From Kiloniellaceae bacterium (GTDB lineage: Bacteria; Pseudomonadota; Alphaproteobacteria; Kiloniellales; J153): a stretch of DNA of 64,000 nucleotides. The stretch is from NCBI GenBank assembly GCA_021776135.1, contig JAJFGL010000040.1, forward strand, positions 129,967 through 193,966, given 5' to 3'. Under the pieces are notes generated by a model. The model was not told the origin of the DNA, did no database searches, and worked only from the letters and a program-made list of their open reading frames with translations. The position numbers and the translations under genes were made by a program. Below, piece by piece: positions 17,025 to 25,533 of the stretch; positions within the stretch are counted from its first letter, which is position 1, and every line of letters starts with the position of its first letter.

Positions 17025-17757
17025 GGGCGGTCTCCGCGCCGGTGCCCAGATAGGCCTCGATTACCAGGGAATTTGAACGCACGCTTTCCTTGTCGCCCAC
17101 GGCGATGGTGCGGCCCGAGGCCAGAACGTGAAGCCGGTCGCAGAGCCGCATAATCAACCGCATGTCGTGGTCGATGATCAACAGGCCCAGGCCGTTGGTC
17201 CGGGGTAGTTCCTCCAGGATCGAGAGGAGGGCCGCCGTTTCAGCCTCGTTCATCCCCGCAGCCGGTTCGTCGAGCAGGAGAAATTTCGGATCGGCCGCCA
17301 GGGCGCGTGAGATTTCCACGCGGCGCTTGTCGCCATAGCTGAGGCCGATAGCCAGATCCTCCGCCCGCGCCTCCAGCCCGAACTCGGCAAGCAGATTGCG
17401 GGCCTTGTCCCGGGACGCGCGGCGTCCCTTGCCGTGTGCCATCGCTGCGGCTTCTACATTTTCGGTCACGGTCAAGTTATTGAAAAGCCGGACAACTTGG
17501 AAGGAGCGTGCTATGCCGCGCAGCGAGGCCTCACGCGGTGAGAACCCGGTGAGATCCGCCTGCCCGCAAAGTATCCGGCCGGCCGCTATCGGAACCTGAC
17601 CGGTGATCGCGTTGACCAATGTCGTCTTGCCGGAGCCGTTGGGTCCAATCAGGCCGAGGATTTCCCCCGGCGAGATGGACAGGGACACGCCGTCAAGCGC
17701 ACGCAGGCCCGAAAATTCGACCGATACGTCGATGGTTCGCAGCGAATCGTCTGTCAT
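17017..17757 (-). CDS. Liv-type ABC transporter ATPase (LivG family)
   Basis: A 246-residue ATPase with Walker A GPNGSGKTT, the LivG-specific GIARSFQVVRLFNNLTVTENV segment and Walker B FLLLDEPAAGMNEAE. The signature is degenerate (IGLSYGDKRRVEISRAL), as commonly seen in LivG. It is separated from the binding-protein gene by a strong stem-loop. Confidence 0.92.
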   Translation of the reverse strand: MTDDSLRTIDVSVEFSGLRALDGVSLSISPGEILGLIGPNGSGKTTLVNAITGQVPIAAGRILCGQADLTGFSPREASLRGIARSFQVVRLFNNLTVTENVEAAAMAHGKGRRASRDKARNLLAEFGLEARAEDLAIGLSYGDKRRVEISRALAADPKFLLLDEPAAGMNEAETAALLSILEELPRTNGLGLLIIDHDMRLIMRLCDRLHVLASGRTIAVGDKESVRSNSLVIEAYLGTGAETAHA

Positions 17758-17776
17758 GGGAATTCGTAAAAGATCA

Positions 17777-17804
17777 GGCGCCAGGGCGGTGTCGCCCCGG
17801 CGCC
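17777..17804 (-). promoter_or_regulatory. Stem-loop between livK-like and livG-like genes
   Basis: GGCGCC plus GGGCG (17777-17788) pair with CGCCC plus GGCGCC (17793-17804) around a GTGT loop with one A-C mismatch. No U-tract follows. Same position relative to the binding-protein gene as in four other transporters of this window. Confidence 0.55.
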
Positions 17805-17814
17805 ATTGAGGTCA

Positions 17815-18990
17815 TTACGGATTGGGTATGCTCTTGGGGCGACGCCAACCAAGAAAGCCCGGCGTGCCGCCCTTCAACTCGACCAGCACCGCCGCCTTGT
17901 CCGGCGCATGCCCGCCGTCAGCGTCTTTATACGAAAGATCGCCGGTCAGCAGCTTGAACTCGCCTTCTTCAAGCGCCTTGGCGACCGCGGCGCCATCGGT
18001 CGTGCCGGCCATTTTCACGGCTTCCGCCATGAGCATGATCGTGTCCCAGCCGGTGGCGACAAATGAGGTATCGGGAGCCTCGCCGTACATGTCTTTGTAG
18101 AGCTGGATAAACTTGGGCATGTCCGGATGCGCCTCAGGGCCCATCCAGGTGTGGGTCACGAAATAGATGTCGTTGCCCAATTTCTGGCCCAGCGCCTGGT
18201 GAATCGCCGGATCGTCATAGGAGTCGCCACCCAGCACCGGCGCGTCGTAGCCGACTTCGCGCAGGGCCCGGATCATCACAGCAATATCGGTGCCATAGGA
18301 AGAAATGAAGATAACGTCCGGCTTCTTGCCCAGCGCCTGCAGACGGGAGAGCTGCGCCGAAAAATCGTTGTCCCCGTTGGTATAGGTGTCTTCCAGAATG
18401 ATCTCGCCGCCGATCGTCTTGAAGTGCTCGACGAAGTACTTCGACAGCGATTTGGTGTAGGCAATGAACTGGTCGGTCACCACGTAGGCCGTCTTCCAGC
18501 CCCGCTCCTTGAAGGCGTAGTCCGCCGCCGTCGCGCCCATGGTGGTGTTCCACATGGAAAGCGTGAATTGCTTGTCGCCCAGCGACCAGGAGCTATAGAG
18601 CGGATCGGAGGCACAGGTGGAGATGCCAACCAGGCCGGCCGACTGCGCCTCGCGGCTGGCGGGGCCGCCGAAATCAAAATCGCAGGGCGCGACGATCAAT
18701 TCCGCCCCTTTGTCGATCAACTCGACCGCCACGTTGCCGACGGTAACCGGATCGGATTTGCCGTCAATGTTCACGAATTTGACTTTCTTGCCGAGCAAAC
18801 CGCCGGCGTCGTTCAGGGCCTTCACGGCAACCTGAGCGCCATTGAAGCCCGGGGTATCGAGCGGCGCCTGTATGCCGGTCAGGCTCAGCGCACCACCGAT
18901 CAGAATCTCGTCATTGGCCGCGTTCACCGGAGCCGCGAATAGCAAAGCCGCAAGGCCCGCGCCCACGAATGCGTACGTCTTTTTTGTCAT
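17815..18990 (-). CDS. Liv-type ABC transporter substrate-binding protein
   Basis: A 391-residue periplasmic type-I binding protein. The start is the ATG at 18988-18990 with an AAGGAGGAGG site; the upstream-extended reading adds nine residues that would spoil the signal peptide. A Sec signal (KKTYAFVGAGLAALLFAAPVNAA) precedes ILIGGALSLTGIQAPLDTPGFNGAQVAVKAL, the usual start of LivK-like proteins. First gene of its operon. The substrate is unknown; the neighbouring ligase, aminotransferase and amide hydrolases suggest an amine, amide or unusual amino acid rather than leucine. Confidence 0.9.
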   Translation of the reverse strand: MTKKTYAFVGAGLAALLFAAPVNAANDEILIGGALSLTGIQAPLDTPGFNGAQVAVKALNDAGGLLGKKVKFVNIDGKSDPVTVGNVAVELIDKGAELIVAPCDFDFGGPASREAQSAGLVGISTCASDPLYSSWSLGDKQFTLSMWNTTMGATAADYAFKERGWKTAYVVTDQFIAYTKSLSKYFVEHFKTIGGEIILEDTYTNGDNDFSAQLSRLQALGKKPDVIFISSYGTDIAVMIRALREVGYDAPVLGGDSYDDPAIHQALGQKLGNDIYFVTHTWMGPEAHPDMPKFIQLYKDMYGEAPDTSFVATGWDTIMLMAEAVKMAGTTDGAAVAKALEEGEFKLLTGDLSYKDADGGHAPDKAAVLVELKGGTPGFLGWRRPKSIPNP

Positions 18991-19250
18991 TGCCTCCTCC
19001 TTGATGGTTTGGCCCAACTTGGCACCTGATCAGAAACGGAAATTCCAATGTCGCCGAGACTTCATATGCCTCTCCGCACGGGCCCGAATCCAGACGTGGC
19101 CTTGGATTCCTCCTTTCGCAGGAAGGCAATAGATAGGTGGAATACCTATGAAACCCTGACGGCAAAAACCTTAATTTAAGTCGGGTTGTTAGATTTTCAG
19201 GTCGGGCAGCAGCGCTGCCATAACCCATTTTCCTAGGTTAGCCCAAACTG

Positions 19251-19274
19251 GAAAATTTTCAAAATGGAAAATTT
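19251..19274. promoter_or_regulatory. AT-rich palindrome and repeat, candidate operator
   Basis: GAAAATTTTC (19251-19260) is a perfect 10-bp palindrome, followed by GGAAAATTT (19266-19274) right after the regulator's stop codon and upstream of the livK-like gene. Similar GAAAAT/ATTTTC half-sites occur on the other side of the regulator gene at 20016-20033. The rest of the 18991-19277 gap shows nothing else I recognise. Confidence 0.35.
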
Positions 19275-19277
19275 ACC

Positions 19278-19889
19278 TCATGAGTAAGTCAAGCGCCCCG
19301 CGGTGCGCGTCGTGGGCCCGCGCGTGGACACCGACAAAATTCGTGCCGACCGCTCGCCCACGCTAGTGAAGCAATGTCGGCGGCCGGATTCGAAACATAC
19401 GCTGTCGCCCGTGCTTAGGCGAACGGGTTTGGTCTTTTCCTGATGCAGTTCGATTTCGCCCGAAAGGACCAGAACGAATTCCTCGCCGTCGTGGACGGAC
19501 CAATCGCGTGGGTCAGGTGGCTCGCGCGTATGGATGACCATGACATAGGGATTAAGGGCCCCGGCGTTTCGGAAAGCTTGGGGATAGTAATCGTACAGCG
19601 CTGTCCGGTGGACATCGGCCTTGTTGCGGCGGTGGACCACAAGGGATTCCACACCGCCGGTGTCGTCGATGATGATTTCGGTAACCAGTACACAGAGTCC
19701 GCGGGCGATCTTGTATATCGTCTCGAAGCCGCCCGAGATCTTGCCATTCTCGATCTTGCTAATCGTGGCGATTGAGACGCCGCTCCGCTTGGCAAGCTCC
19801 TTCAAAGTCAAGCCTTCGGCCGCACGATAGCGGCGGATATTGACCCCTATAGAGAGGCCATCGGCATTTGTCCCGGTGCGCTTATTCAT
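19278..19889 (-). CDS. XRE-family regulator with C-terminal cupin domain (PuuR-like architecture)
   Basis: A 203-residue regulator. Residues about 14-70 form an XRE helix-turn-helix (LTLKELAKRSGVSIATISKIENGKIS) and the C-terminal half is a cupin barrel (DGEEFVLVLSGEIELHQE...VRLSTGDSVCFES..RHCF). This architecture is shared with PuuR and similar regulators that sense small amines or amino acids through the cupin. It lies between the Liv-type operon and the second isochorismatase-like gene and probably controls both. The ligand is not deducible. Confidence 0.88.
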   Translation of the reverse strand: MNKRTGTNADGLSIGVNIRRYRAAEGLTLKELAKRSGVSIATISKIENGKISGGFETIYKIARGLCVLVTEIIIDDTGGVESLVVHRRNKADVHRTALYDYYPQAFRNAGALNPYVMVIHTREPPDPRDWSVHDGEEFVLVLSGEIELHQEKTKPVRLSTGDSVCFESGRRHCFTSVGERSARILSVSTRGPTTRTAGRLTYS

Positions 19890-20015
19890 TGGCGGTCTAA
19901 AGAATCTTCGTGAAAGCTCTCAACCAAGGCCTGTGGAACCGGTAAATAATAAATCGCCGCTTTGCCCAACGTCCAGCGCCTCGGTTGACAACGGCGAAAA
20001 ACGAGCTTTTCATAG

Positions 20016-20033
20016 ATTTTCAATTTCGAAAAT
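20016..20033. promoter_or_regulatory. Inverted repeat, candidate operator upstream of the XRE-cupin gene
   Basis: ATTTTC (20016-20021) and GAAAAT (20028-20033) form a perfect 6-bp inverted repeat spaced by 6 bp in the 350-bp gap between divergent genes. The half-site recurs at 19251-19274. I see no further gene or RNA in 19890-20239. Confidence 0.35.
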
Positions 20034-20239
20034 AGGGAATCCATGGTGCTCGGTACATGCTCAACACCCTCGTCACAGACGATCCGGCGCCGATTGACGT
20101 GCGACGCTCGGTCGCGGTCGCGGCACTTGTCATGGTCGGGCCGCAAGACACAAACGTCACCCCATTCAACGGGAGCCCATCCCAAGCTGGGTGTGCCGTG
20201 GCTGTGCCGGATTCCATTTTGGCAAAGGAGGCTTGAGTC

Positions 20240-20896
20240 GTGGACTTCAATAGTATGACCACCCGCGACGTGCCGCTTGTTCCCGAGCGTGCCGCCTTGC
20301 TGTACATCGACGTGCAGAACTTCAGCTGCCGGCGCGAGGGTGGCGAATTCAAGGATCTCTCGGAGCCCGGGTTCCAAGAGCGGTACGGCTGGTTCCTCGA
20401 ACACATCGCGCGCGAATCCTTACCGAACATGGCTAGGCTTCAAGCGTGTTGCCGCGCGTCCAAGGTCGAGGTGATGTACACTGTAATCGAGAATCTTACG
20501 CTGGATGGCCGCGACCGCGGCCTCGACTATCGCATCACCGGGTTCAACGTGCCGAAGGGATCCTGGGATGGGCAGGTGCTTTCTGAAATCGCGCCCGAGG
20601 ACGACGAGATGGTGTTTCCCAAGACCTCGTCGAACGTCTTTGTCTCGACCAATATTGACTATGTTCTACGCAGTATGGGCAAGCGCCAGCTCGTCGTCTC
20701 CGGCTTCATCACCGATCAATGCGTCAGCTCGGCGGTGCGCAACGCCTGCGACATTGGCTACCTGGTGACCGTGGTGACCGACGCCTGCGCTTCCTACAGC
20801 CTCGATCGCCACGTTCGGGCGCTCGAGGAAATGAAGGGGTATTGCCGGCAGATAACGACGGACGCCCTTTGTGCCGAACTCGACCGAACTCGATAG
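20240..20896 (+). CDS. Isochorismatase-fold cysteine hydrolase, copy 2
   Basis: A 218-residue paralogue of the hydrolase at 13718-14389. Triad D24 (LLYIDVQ), K128 (VFPKTSSNVF) and C161 (TDQCVSSAVR). The start is a GTG preceded by AAAGGAGG; an ATG five codons later is possible. Likely amide or ureide hydrolysis in the cytoplasm. It is transcribed divergently from the XRE-cupin regulator with a candidate operator between them, so it belongs to the same regulon as the ligase/aminotransferase region. Confidence 0.85.
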   Translation: MDFNSMTTRDVPLVPERAALLYIDVQNFSCRREGGEFKDLSEPGFQERYGWFLEHIARESLPNMARLQACCRASKVEVMYTVIENLTLDGRDRGLDYRITGFNVPKGSWDGQVLSEIAPEDDEMVFPKTSSNVFVSTNIDYVLRSMGKRQLVVSGFITDQCVSSAVRNACDIGYLVTVVTDACASYSLDRHVRALEEMKGYCRQITTDALCAELDRTR

Positions 20897-20924
20897 AACA
20901 AACTGCGCCGTCAATGACCGTCGA

Positions 20925-20941
20925 GTTTCTCTGACACTGCC
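20925..20941. repeat. Solo IS6-type end
   Basis: The complement reads GGCAGTGTCAGAGAAAC, matching the ends at 9915 and 10950 at most positions. No partner end was found nearby, so it is a relic, lying 28 bp after the hydrolase stop in the 108-bp gap before 21005. Confidence 0.45.
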
Positions 20942-21004
20942 GCAGTCCGGATTGCTTCGGGACGAGAGAGACGACCTGGGTCATTCCGCTATGGAAATTC
21001 GTCC

Positions 21005-21793
21005 CTATTGATCCTCGCTCTGACCCCAAAGGGTGGTCCGGATCGCGGCCACGAGCAAAGCCGCGTAGTGGGCCTGACCCGCCTCGTCGGCAATCAAGTC
21101 GTTCCGAATCTCGATCAAGACATTGGGCAAGCCGCGCCGCTCCGCCTGAACAGGTATGGTGTAGTCGGTCAAATCGTCTATTTCATAAGGGCGGTTGATG
21201 GCCATGGTCTCGCCCGGAACTTTCTCGCGCAACGTGGCCAGAAGCCGTTCTGCCAAGCCCCGGTCATGCCGTCGCAAAAGGCCCAGAGACCAGGGCCGGC
21301 GAACCCCGTCGAGAGAGGGCGTGTAGCTATGAACCGTGATCAACGAAAGGGTTGAGGCTTCCATGGGGTGGCGCATTTCGAGTTGCGCCGACAACGCCTC
21401 GTGGAAGGGTTCGTGAATCTCGTCCCAGCGCGCCTTGCGCTCGACTTCCGCCAAACCGGCGTTCGCCGGAATCTCGGTACCGTCGCTCACCGCTGGGATC
21501 GCATCCGGCGACTCACGCGGCCGGTTGCAGTCGACGACTAGGCGCGAGTAGCGCTGTAGAACTAGGCATGCGTCGAGGCCGGCGGCCATGCGCCGGGCGA
21601 CCGCGGCAGCGCCGATATCCCAAGCGATATGGCGATCCATCTCAGCGGGTGCCAGACCCAGATCGCCTAGGCGGCGTGGGACTACCCGGCCCGCGTGCTC
21701 GCACGCCAGAACGAGCGGCGCGGTAGCGCCTGGGTTCAAAACCTCGACCGGCGGCGGGTCGTTCACGCCCAACAGTCCCAACGAATTGCCCAT
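21005..21793 (-). CDS. N-formylglutamate amidohydrolase family protein (HutG-like)
   Basis: A 262-residue member of the N-formylglutamate amidohydrolase family, zinc enzymes releasing formate or related acyl groups from N-acyl amino acids. Visible marks are LVLACEHAGRVVP near residue 30, HIAWDIGAAAVARRMAAGLDACLVLQRYSRLVVDCNR (about 54-90) and the C-terminal VLIEIRNDLI. No other histidine-degradation genes are present, so a classical Hut role is doubtful. Being third in a row with gamma-glutamyltransferase and a DUF1028 protein, it more likely trims a glutamate derivative. Confidence 0.85.
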   Translation of the reverse strand: MGNSLGLLGVNDPPPVEVLNPGATAPLVLACEHAGRVVPRRLGDLGLAPAEMDRHIAWDIGAAAVARRMAAGLDACLVLQRYSRLVVDCNRPRESPDAIPAVSDGTEIPANAGLAEVERKARWDEIHEPFHEALSAQLEMRHPMEASTLSLITVHSYTPSLDGVRRPWSLGLLRRHDRGLAERLLATLREKVPGETMAINRPYEIDDLTDYTIPVQAERRGLPNVLIEIRNDLIADEAGQAHYAALLVAAIRTTLWGQSEDQ

Positions 21794-21854
21794 ATACCTG
21801 ACGACCGTTTCCCGTTTTCAGTCGATATTGACACCACTCGACTAAGATATCCAA

Positions 21855-23648
21855 CTACCTGCCGATCGCGTAGGCCTGCATGAATCGCGGTGTCGCGGCC
21901 GCGCGAAGCACCCCGCTGCGGCCCCGGGCCACCGCGCACAGGCGACCAAGCGCCCAATCGTCCTGGACTTCTAGCACGTGCCCGCGTGCCCTCAAGTCTC
22001 GCAGCACGGTCTGGCTAAATCGCGATTCGATCAAGAGCTTCGCGGGCTCGAATGGGCGAGGATAGAACGAGGAGACCAAGTGCTTCGAGTTAAACAGGGG
22101 TGCGTCGATCGCAGCCTGCAGATTCCGGTCATGATGGGCGTGGCGCAGGAACAGTATCAAGCTCCACTGGTCCTGCTGGTCTCCACCTGGCGACCCGAAA
22201 GCGAGATAAGGCTCGCCGTCCCGAGTGACCAGAGTGGGCGTGAGGGTAGTACGCGGGCGCCGGCCCGGCGCCAGAGCCGAAGGCAAAGACTTGTCGAGCC
22301 AGAACATCTGTCCGCGCGTCGAAAGGTTAAAGCCCAAGCCGGGAATCGCGGGGGCGCTTTGCAGCCAACCGCCGCTGGGCGTCGCGGCCACCATATTGCC
22401 CCAACGGTCGACCACATCGAGATGGACGGTGTCGCCCTCCACTTCGGGCACGTCGGCAAACGTGGGTTCGCCACCGCCTAGCTCCGTGCCCGCTTCCGAG
22501 CCTGCCAGGCGGAGCAGCGCCTCCTGGCGCAGAGCCGCCTGGTCCAAATCGCCGGGCGCGAAATTCGGTGACGCGCTTTGGCCGATTAAGGCACGGCGCC
22601 GCGCATTGTAGTCCTCCGAAAGTAGCATCTGCATGGGAACTTCGGCGAAATCCGGATCGCCGTAAAAGACATCGCGATCGGCAAAGGCAAGTTTCATGGC
22701 CTCAACGATCGTATGCACGAAATTGGCGCCATTCGGGTCCATGGCCGCAAGGTCGAAACCCTTGAGGAGTGCCAGAGCCTGAAGGAACGCAGGGCCCTGT
22801 CCCCAAGGGCCTGTCTTGTGGACACGCAGACCGTGATAGTCGTACGACAGCGGTGTCTCGACCGTGGCTTGCCAGCCGGCTAAGTCGTCGCCGCACAACA
22901 GTCCCTTGTGACGCCGACCGCTCGAATCCATAGCCTCGAAATCGCTGTAGAAACGATCGATCTCCTCGGCGACGAAGCCCTTGTAGAAGGCATGACGTGC
23001 GGCCTCGACCTGTTCGGCACGATCTGCCGACGTGGACTCCGCTTCCTGCAGTATGCGCGTGTAAACTTCGGCGATGTCGGGGGTGCTTATGACCTCGTTG
23101 GCCTTCGGCGCCTGGCCACCGGGAAGCCAAACGGCCGCGGAGCTGGGCCATTCCGTCTTGAAGAACTCGGCGACCGGCACGATGGCGGCGGCAGCACGTG
23201 TAACCAGAGGGAACCCTTGCCCCGCATAAAAGATCGCCGGTTCCAGAACTTCGCGTAAGGATAGAGTGCCGTAATCGCGCAGCAGCAGCATCCAGGCATC
23301 GAAGGCGCCGGGCACGACCGCCGGCAGCATCCCGGTGCCGGGCACAAGCTTGAGGCCCAGCCCTTCGAAAGTCTCGATCGTCGCCGCCTTGGGTGCGACG
23401 CCTTGACCGCAGATCACTTGTGGCCCGTCCGCACCGGCTTGGTGCAGGATTATCGGCACCTCGCCACCGGGCCCATTCAGATGCGGTTCGACGATTTGCA
23501 GGGTGAAGCCCGTCGCAACCGCGGCATCAAAGGCATTGCCGCCACGTTCCAACATAGACATGCCGACCGCAGTGCCGATCCAATGGGTACTGGCCACCGC
23601 GCCGAATGTGCCGCGGATTTCAGGCCGTGTGGTGAAGTTCGACGTCAT
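21855..23648 (-). CDS. Gamma-glutamyltransferase/hydrolase family protein
   Basis: A 597-residue Ntn-hydrolase precursor that cleaves gamma-glutamyl bonds after autoprocessing. The processing nucleophile is predicted as T407 in EGDTVHLDVVDRWGNMV, giving large and small subunits of about 406 and 191 residues. The GGNAFDAAVATGFTLQIVEPHLNGPGGE block (36-63) is the family start. There is no signal peptide, unlike E. coli Ggt, so it is probably cytoplasmic and acts on imported peptides. The neighbouring DUF1028 gene and dipeptide transporter support gamma-glutamyl-peptide or glutathione use. Confidence 0.9.
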   Translation of the reverse strand: MTSNFTTRPEIRGTFGAVASTHWIGTAVGMSMLERGGNAFDAAVATGFTLQIVEPHLNGPGGEVPIILHQAGADGPQVICGQGVAPKAATIETFEGLGLKLVPGTGMLPAVVPGAFDAWMLLLRDYGTLSLREVLEPAIFYAGQGFPLVTRAAAAIVPVAEFFKTEWPSSAAVWLPGGQAPKANEVISTPDIAEVYTRILQEAESTSADRAEQVEAARHAFYKGFVAEEIDRFYSDFEAMDSSGRRHKGLLCGDDLAGWQATVETPLSYDYHGLRVHKTGPWGQGPAFLQALALLKGFDLAAMDPNGANFVHTIVEAMKLAFADRDVFYGDPDFAEVPMQMLLSEDYNARRRALIGQSASPNFAPGDLDQAALRQEALLRLAGSEAGTELGGGEPTFADVPEVEGDTVHLDVVDRWGNMVAATPSGGWLQSAPAIPGLGFNLSTRGQMFWLDKSLPSALAPGRRPRTTLTPTLVTRDGEPYLAFGSPGGDQQDQWSLILFLRHAHHDRNLQAAIDAPLFNSKHLVSSFYPRPFEPAKLLIESRFSQTVLRDLRARGHVLEVQDDWALGRLCAVARGRSGVLRAAATPRFMQAYAIGR

Positions 23649-23693
23649 GCCTTCATCCTGTGTTTCGGGCCCTGACTGCCCGAGATGCGGTGG

Positions 23694-24428
23694 TTATGGC
23701 TTGGGTATTTCGAAATCACGGCTTAGCGGCTGCCCCGCCGTCGCTTCGATAACGGTTTCCAAATAAGCCCGATCGGTAAGGCCATAGGGTTGTTCCGGTC
23801 GGGGAAAGGCGGCAGAAAACCCGATGAAACGTTGCTTGGCAACATCGTAAAGGCGGCGCAGTTCCGGCAGGGGATCGGTGTGATCGTCAACGCGCAGGGA
23901 AAGGCGTGGATAGGGTTCGTCGCCTTGAATTAAGATCGCGGCAGACTGTTTACCGCGCTTGTCGCCGCCCGCCGCCTCGCCGGCGTCCATTGCCGCCAGC
24001 AGGCGTTCGACAAACGGTAGATCTAGGGTTTTATTGTAGCTTGCCAGAGCATCGCCGACGACGGCTGGTCCAGCCAGCATGTTACCGGTGACAGATATCC
24101 CTGGCCCGCTGTCGTGCCCACACCAGTCGATACACTTCGCGCCGGTGTGAGCCGCTGTTTGTCCGCTTGAATCGATCAGATGGAGCTGACGCACCGCGCT
24201 CCCCTGATCTGCTGCGACCAACATGTCACGGATATCCGGTGCACGCATGCCCTCCTGCAGCATGGCCAGACCGCGCGGTCCAAACAATGGATTCATCATC
24301 GCCTGAGTGCTGATTGCGCCGGCCCGCGACGCCCAAGGACATAGGCTACCGACCGCAAAGAAGCGTGAAGCTATCGCGATACCGAACAACCCCGTGGCCG
24401 GATCTTTGGCGACTAGCGACCAGGTCAT
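23694..24428 (-). CDS. DUF1028 family protein (Ntn-hydrolase-like)
   Basis: A 244-residue DUF1028 protein, recognised by the N-terminal TWSLVAKDPATGLFGIAIASRFFAVGSLCPWA and ISTQAMMNPLFGPRGLAML. The family is predicted to have an Ntn-hydrolase fold and often lies beside gamma-glutamyltransferases and peptide transporters, as here; a specific reaction is not established to my knowledge. First gene of the operon DUF1028-ggt-amidohydrolase. Confidence 0.88.
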   Translation of the reverse strand: MTWSLVAKDPATGLFGIAIASRFFAVGSLCPWASRAGAISTQAMMNPLFGPRGLAMLQEGMRAPDIRDMLVAADQGSAVRQLHLIDSSGQTAAHTGAKCIDWCGHDSGPGISVTGNMLAGPAVVGDALASYNKTLDLPFVERLLAAMDAGEAAGGDKRGKQSAAILIQGDEPYPRLSLRVDDHTDPLPELRRLYDVAKQRFIGFSAAFPRPEQPYGLTDRAYLETVIEATAGQPLSRDFEIPKP

Positions 24429-24510
24429 GTTTCAACTCCTTAGTTTTTTCCTGAGTTCAGCACTCACTTACTTGACCACGTGTCGGGGTTTCGGCACGCT
24501 GCATCGAACG

Positions 24511-24531
24511 GGCGCTTGCTAGCATAGCGCC
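24511..24531. promoter_or_regulatory. 21-bp near-palindrome in a divergent promoter region, candidate operator
   Basis: GGCGCT (24511-24516) and AGCGCC (24526-24531) flank TGCTAGCA, itself a palindrome, 21 bp upstream of the ATPase gene and opposite the DUF1028 gene. Position and symmetry suggest a regulator site. Confidence 0.4.
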
Positions 24532-24552
24532 GCAACAATTTAAGGCACAGAG

Positions 24553-25524
24553 ATGACGCGACTTCTCGACATTCAAGAACTCAATGTTCGCTTCAACACG
24601 CCGGAAGGACCACTGCAAGCGGTCGACAATATTTCCTACGGCGTCGATGCCGGCGAATCCATTGCCGTGGTCGGTGAATCGGGGTCGGGAAAATCGGTCA
24701 GCGCGCTGGCGATCATAGGACTGGTTCCCCAGCCGCCGGGCCTGGTGAGCGGAAAGATCATGTTCGAAGGCCAGGATCTCATGTCTCTCGATGAAGAGTC
24801 GTTGCGCAAGATCCGCGGTGCGGGTATCGGCATGATTTTTCAGGAGCCTATGACCTCGCTCAATCCCTTGTTGAGCATCGGCACCCAGTTGCGCGAGTCC
24901 ATGGAGGAGCATCTTGGCCTGACTCCAACCCAGGCCGAGGCGCGTGCGTCCGACTTGCTGAAGATGGTGGGGATCTCGGAAGCGGAACGGCGATTGAAAC
25001 AGTATCCCCATCATCTTTCCGGCGGCATGCGTCAGCGTGTCATGATCGCAATCGCCCTGTCTTGCGAGCCGCGCCTGTTGATCGCGGATGAACCGACAAC
25101 CGCGCTGGATGTCACGATCCAGGCGCAGATACTGGAGCTCATGAAAGACCTGACTACGCGGCTGGGCGCGGCCCTGGTCTTGATCACCCATAACTTGGGC
25201 ATTGTCGCGCGCTATACTTCGCGCGTTCATGTCATGTATGCCGGCCGGGTGGTCGAAAGCAGCGATACCGGACATATCTTCACCAACCCGCGCCACCCCT
25301 ACACCAAGGGCCTGTTGGCCTCGGTACCGCGACTGGATAAGCCGCGCGGCGAGCGGCTGGTGCCGATCAATGGTCAGCCGCCCGACCTGACGCACTTGGG
25401 CGCCGGTTGTGCATACCGACCGCGTTGCGGTTTTGCGGTCGCGGCTTGCGCGCAAAATGTACCCGCACTGGATGCCATCGCCCCCAAGCATCGCAGCGCG
25501 TGTTTTCAATCTGCCCACCTGTAA
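24553..25524 (+). CDS. Dipeptide/oligopeptide ABC transporter ATPase (DppD type)
   Basis: A 323-residue peptide-importer ATPase. Walker A GESGSGKS, Q-loop IFQEPMTSLNPL, signature LSGGMRQRVMIA, Walker B LLIADEPTTALDV and a C-terminal cysteine cluster (GCAYRPRCGFAVAACAQ) of the Dpp/Opp oligopeptide domain. Unusually it lies on the strand opposite its partners (permeases, binding protein, DppF at 25534-30377) and converges on the DppC-type gene with a 9-bp gap, so the transporter is encoded by two transcripts. Confidence 0.92.
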   Translation: MTRLLDIQELNVRFNTPEGPLQAVDNISYGVDAGESIAVVGESGSGKSVSALAIIGLVPQPPGLVSGKIMFEGQDLMSLDEESLRKIRGAGIGMIFQEPMTSLNPLLSIGTQLRESMEEHLGLTPTQAEARASDLLKMVGISEAERRLKQYPHHLSGGMRQRVMIAIALSCEPRLLIADEPTTALDVTIQAQILELMKDLTTRLGAALVLITHNLGIVARYTSRVHVMYAGRVVESSDTGHIFTNPRHPYTKGLLASVPRLDKPRGERLVPINGQPPDLTHLGAGCAYRPRCGFAVAACAQNVPALDAIAPKHRSACFQSAHL

Positions 25525-25533
25525 AACCGTCAC

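Noticed and set aside
21005-21793. Assigning the N-formylglutamate amidohydrolase to a histidine-degradation (hut) operon
   Set aside because: No hutU, hutH, hutI or hutF gene is in the window; the neighbours are gamma-glutamyl-related instead.
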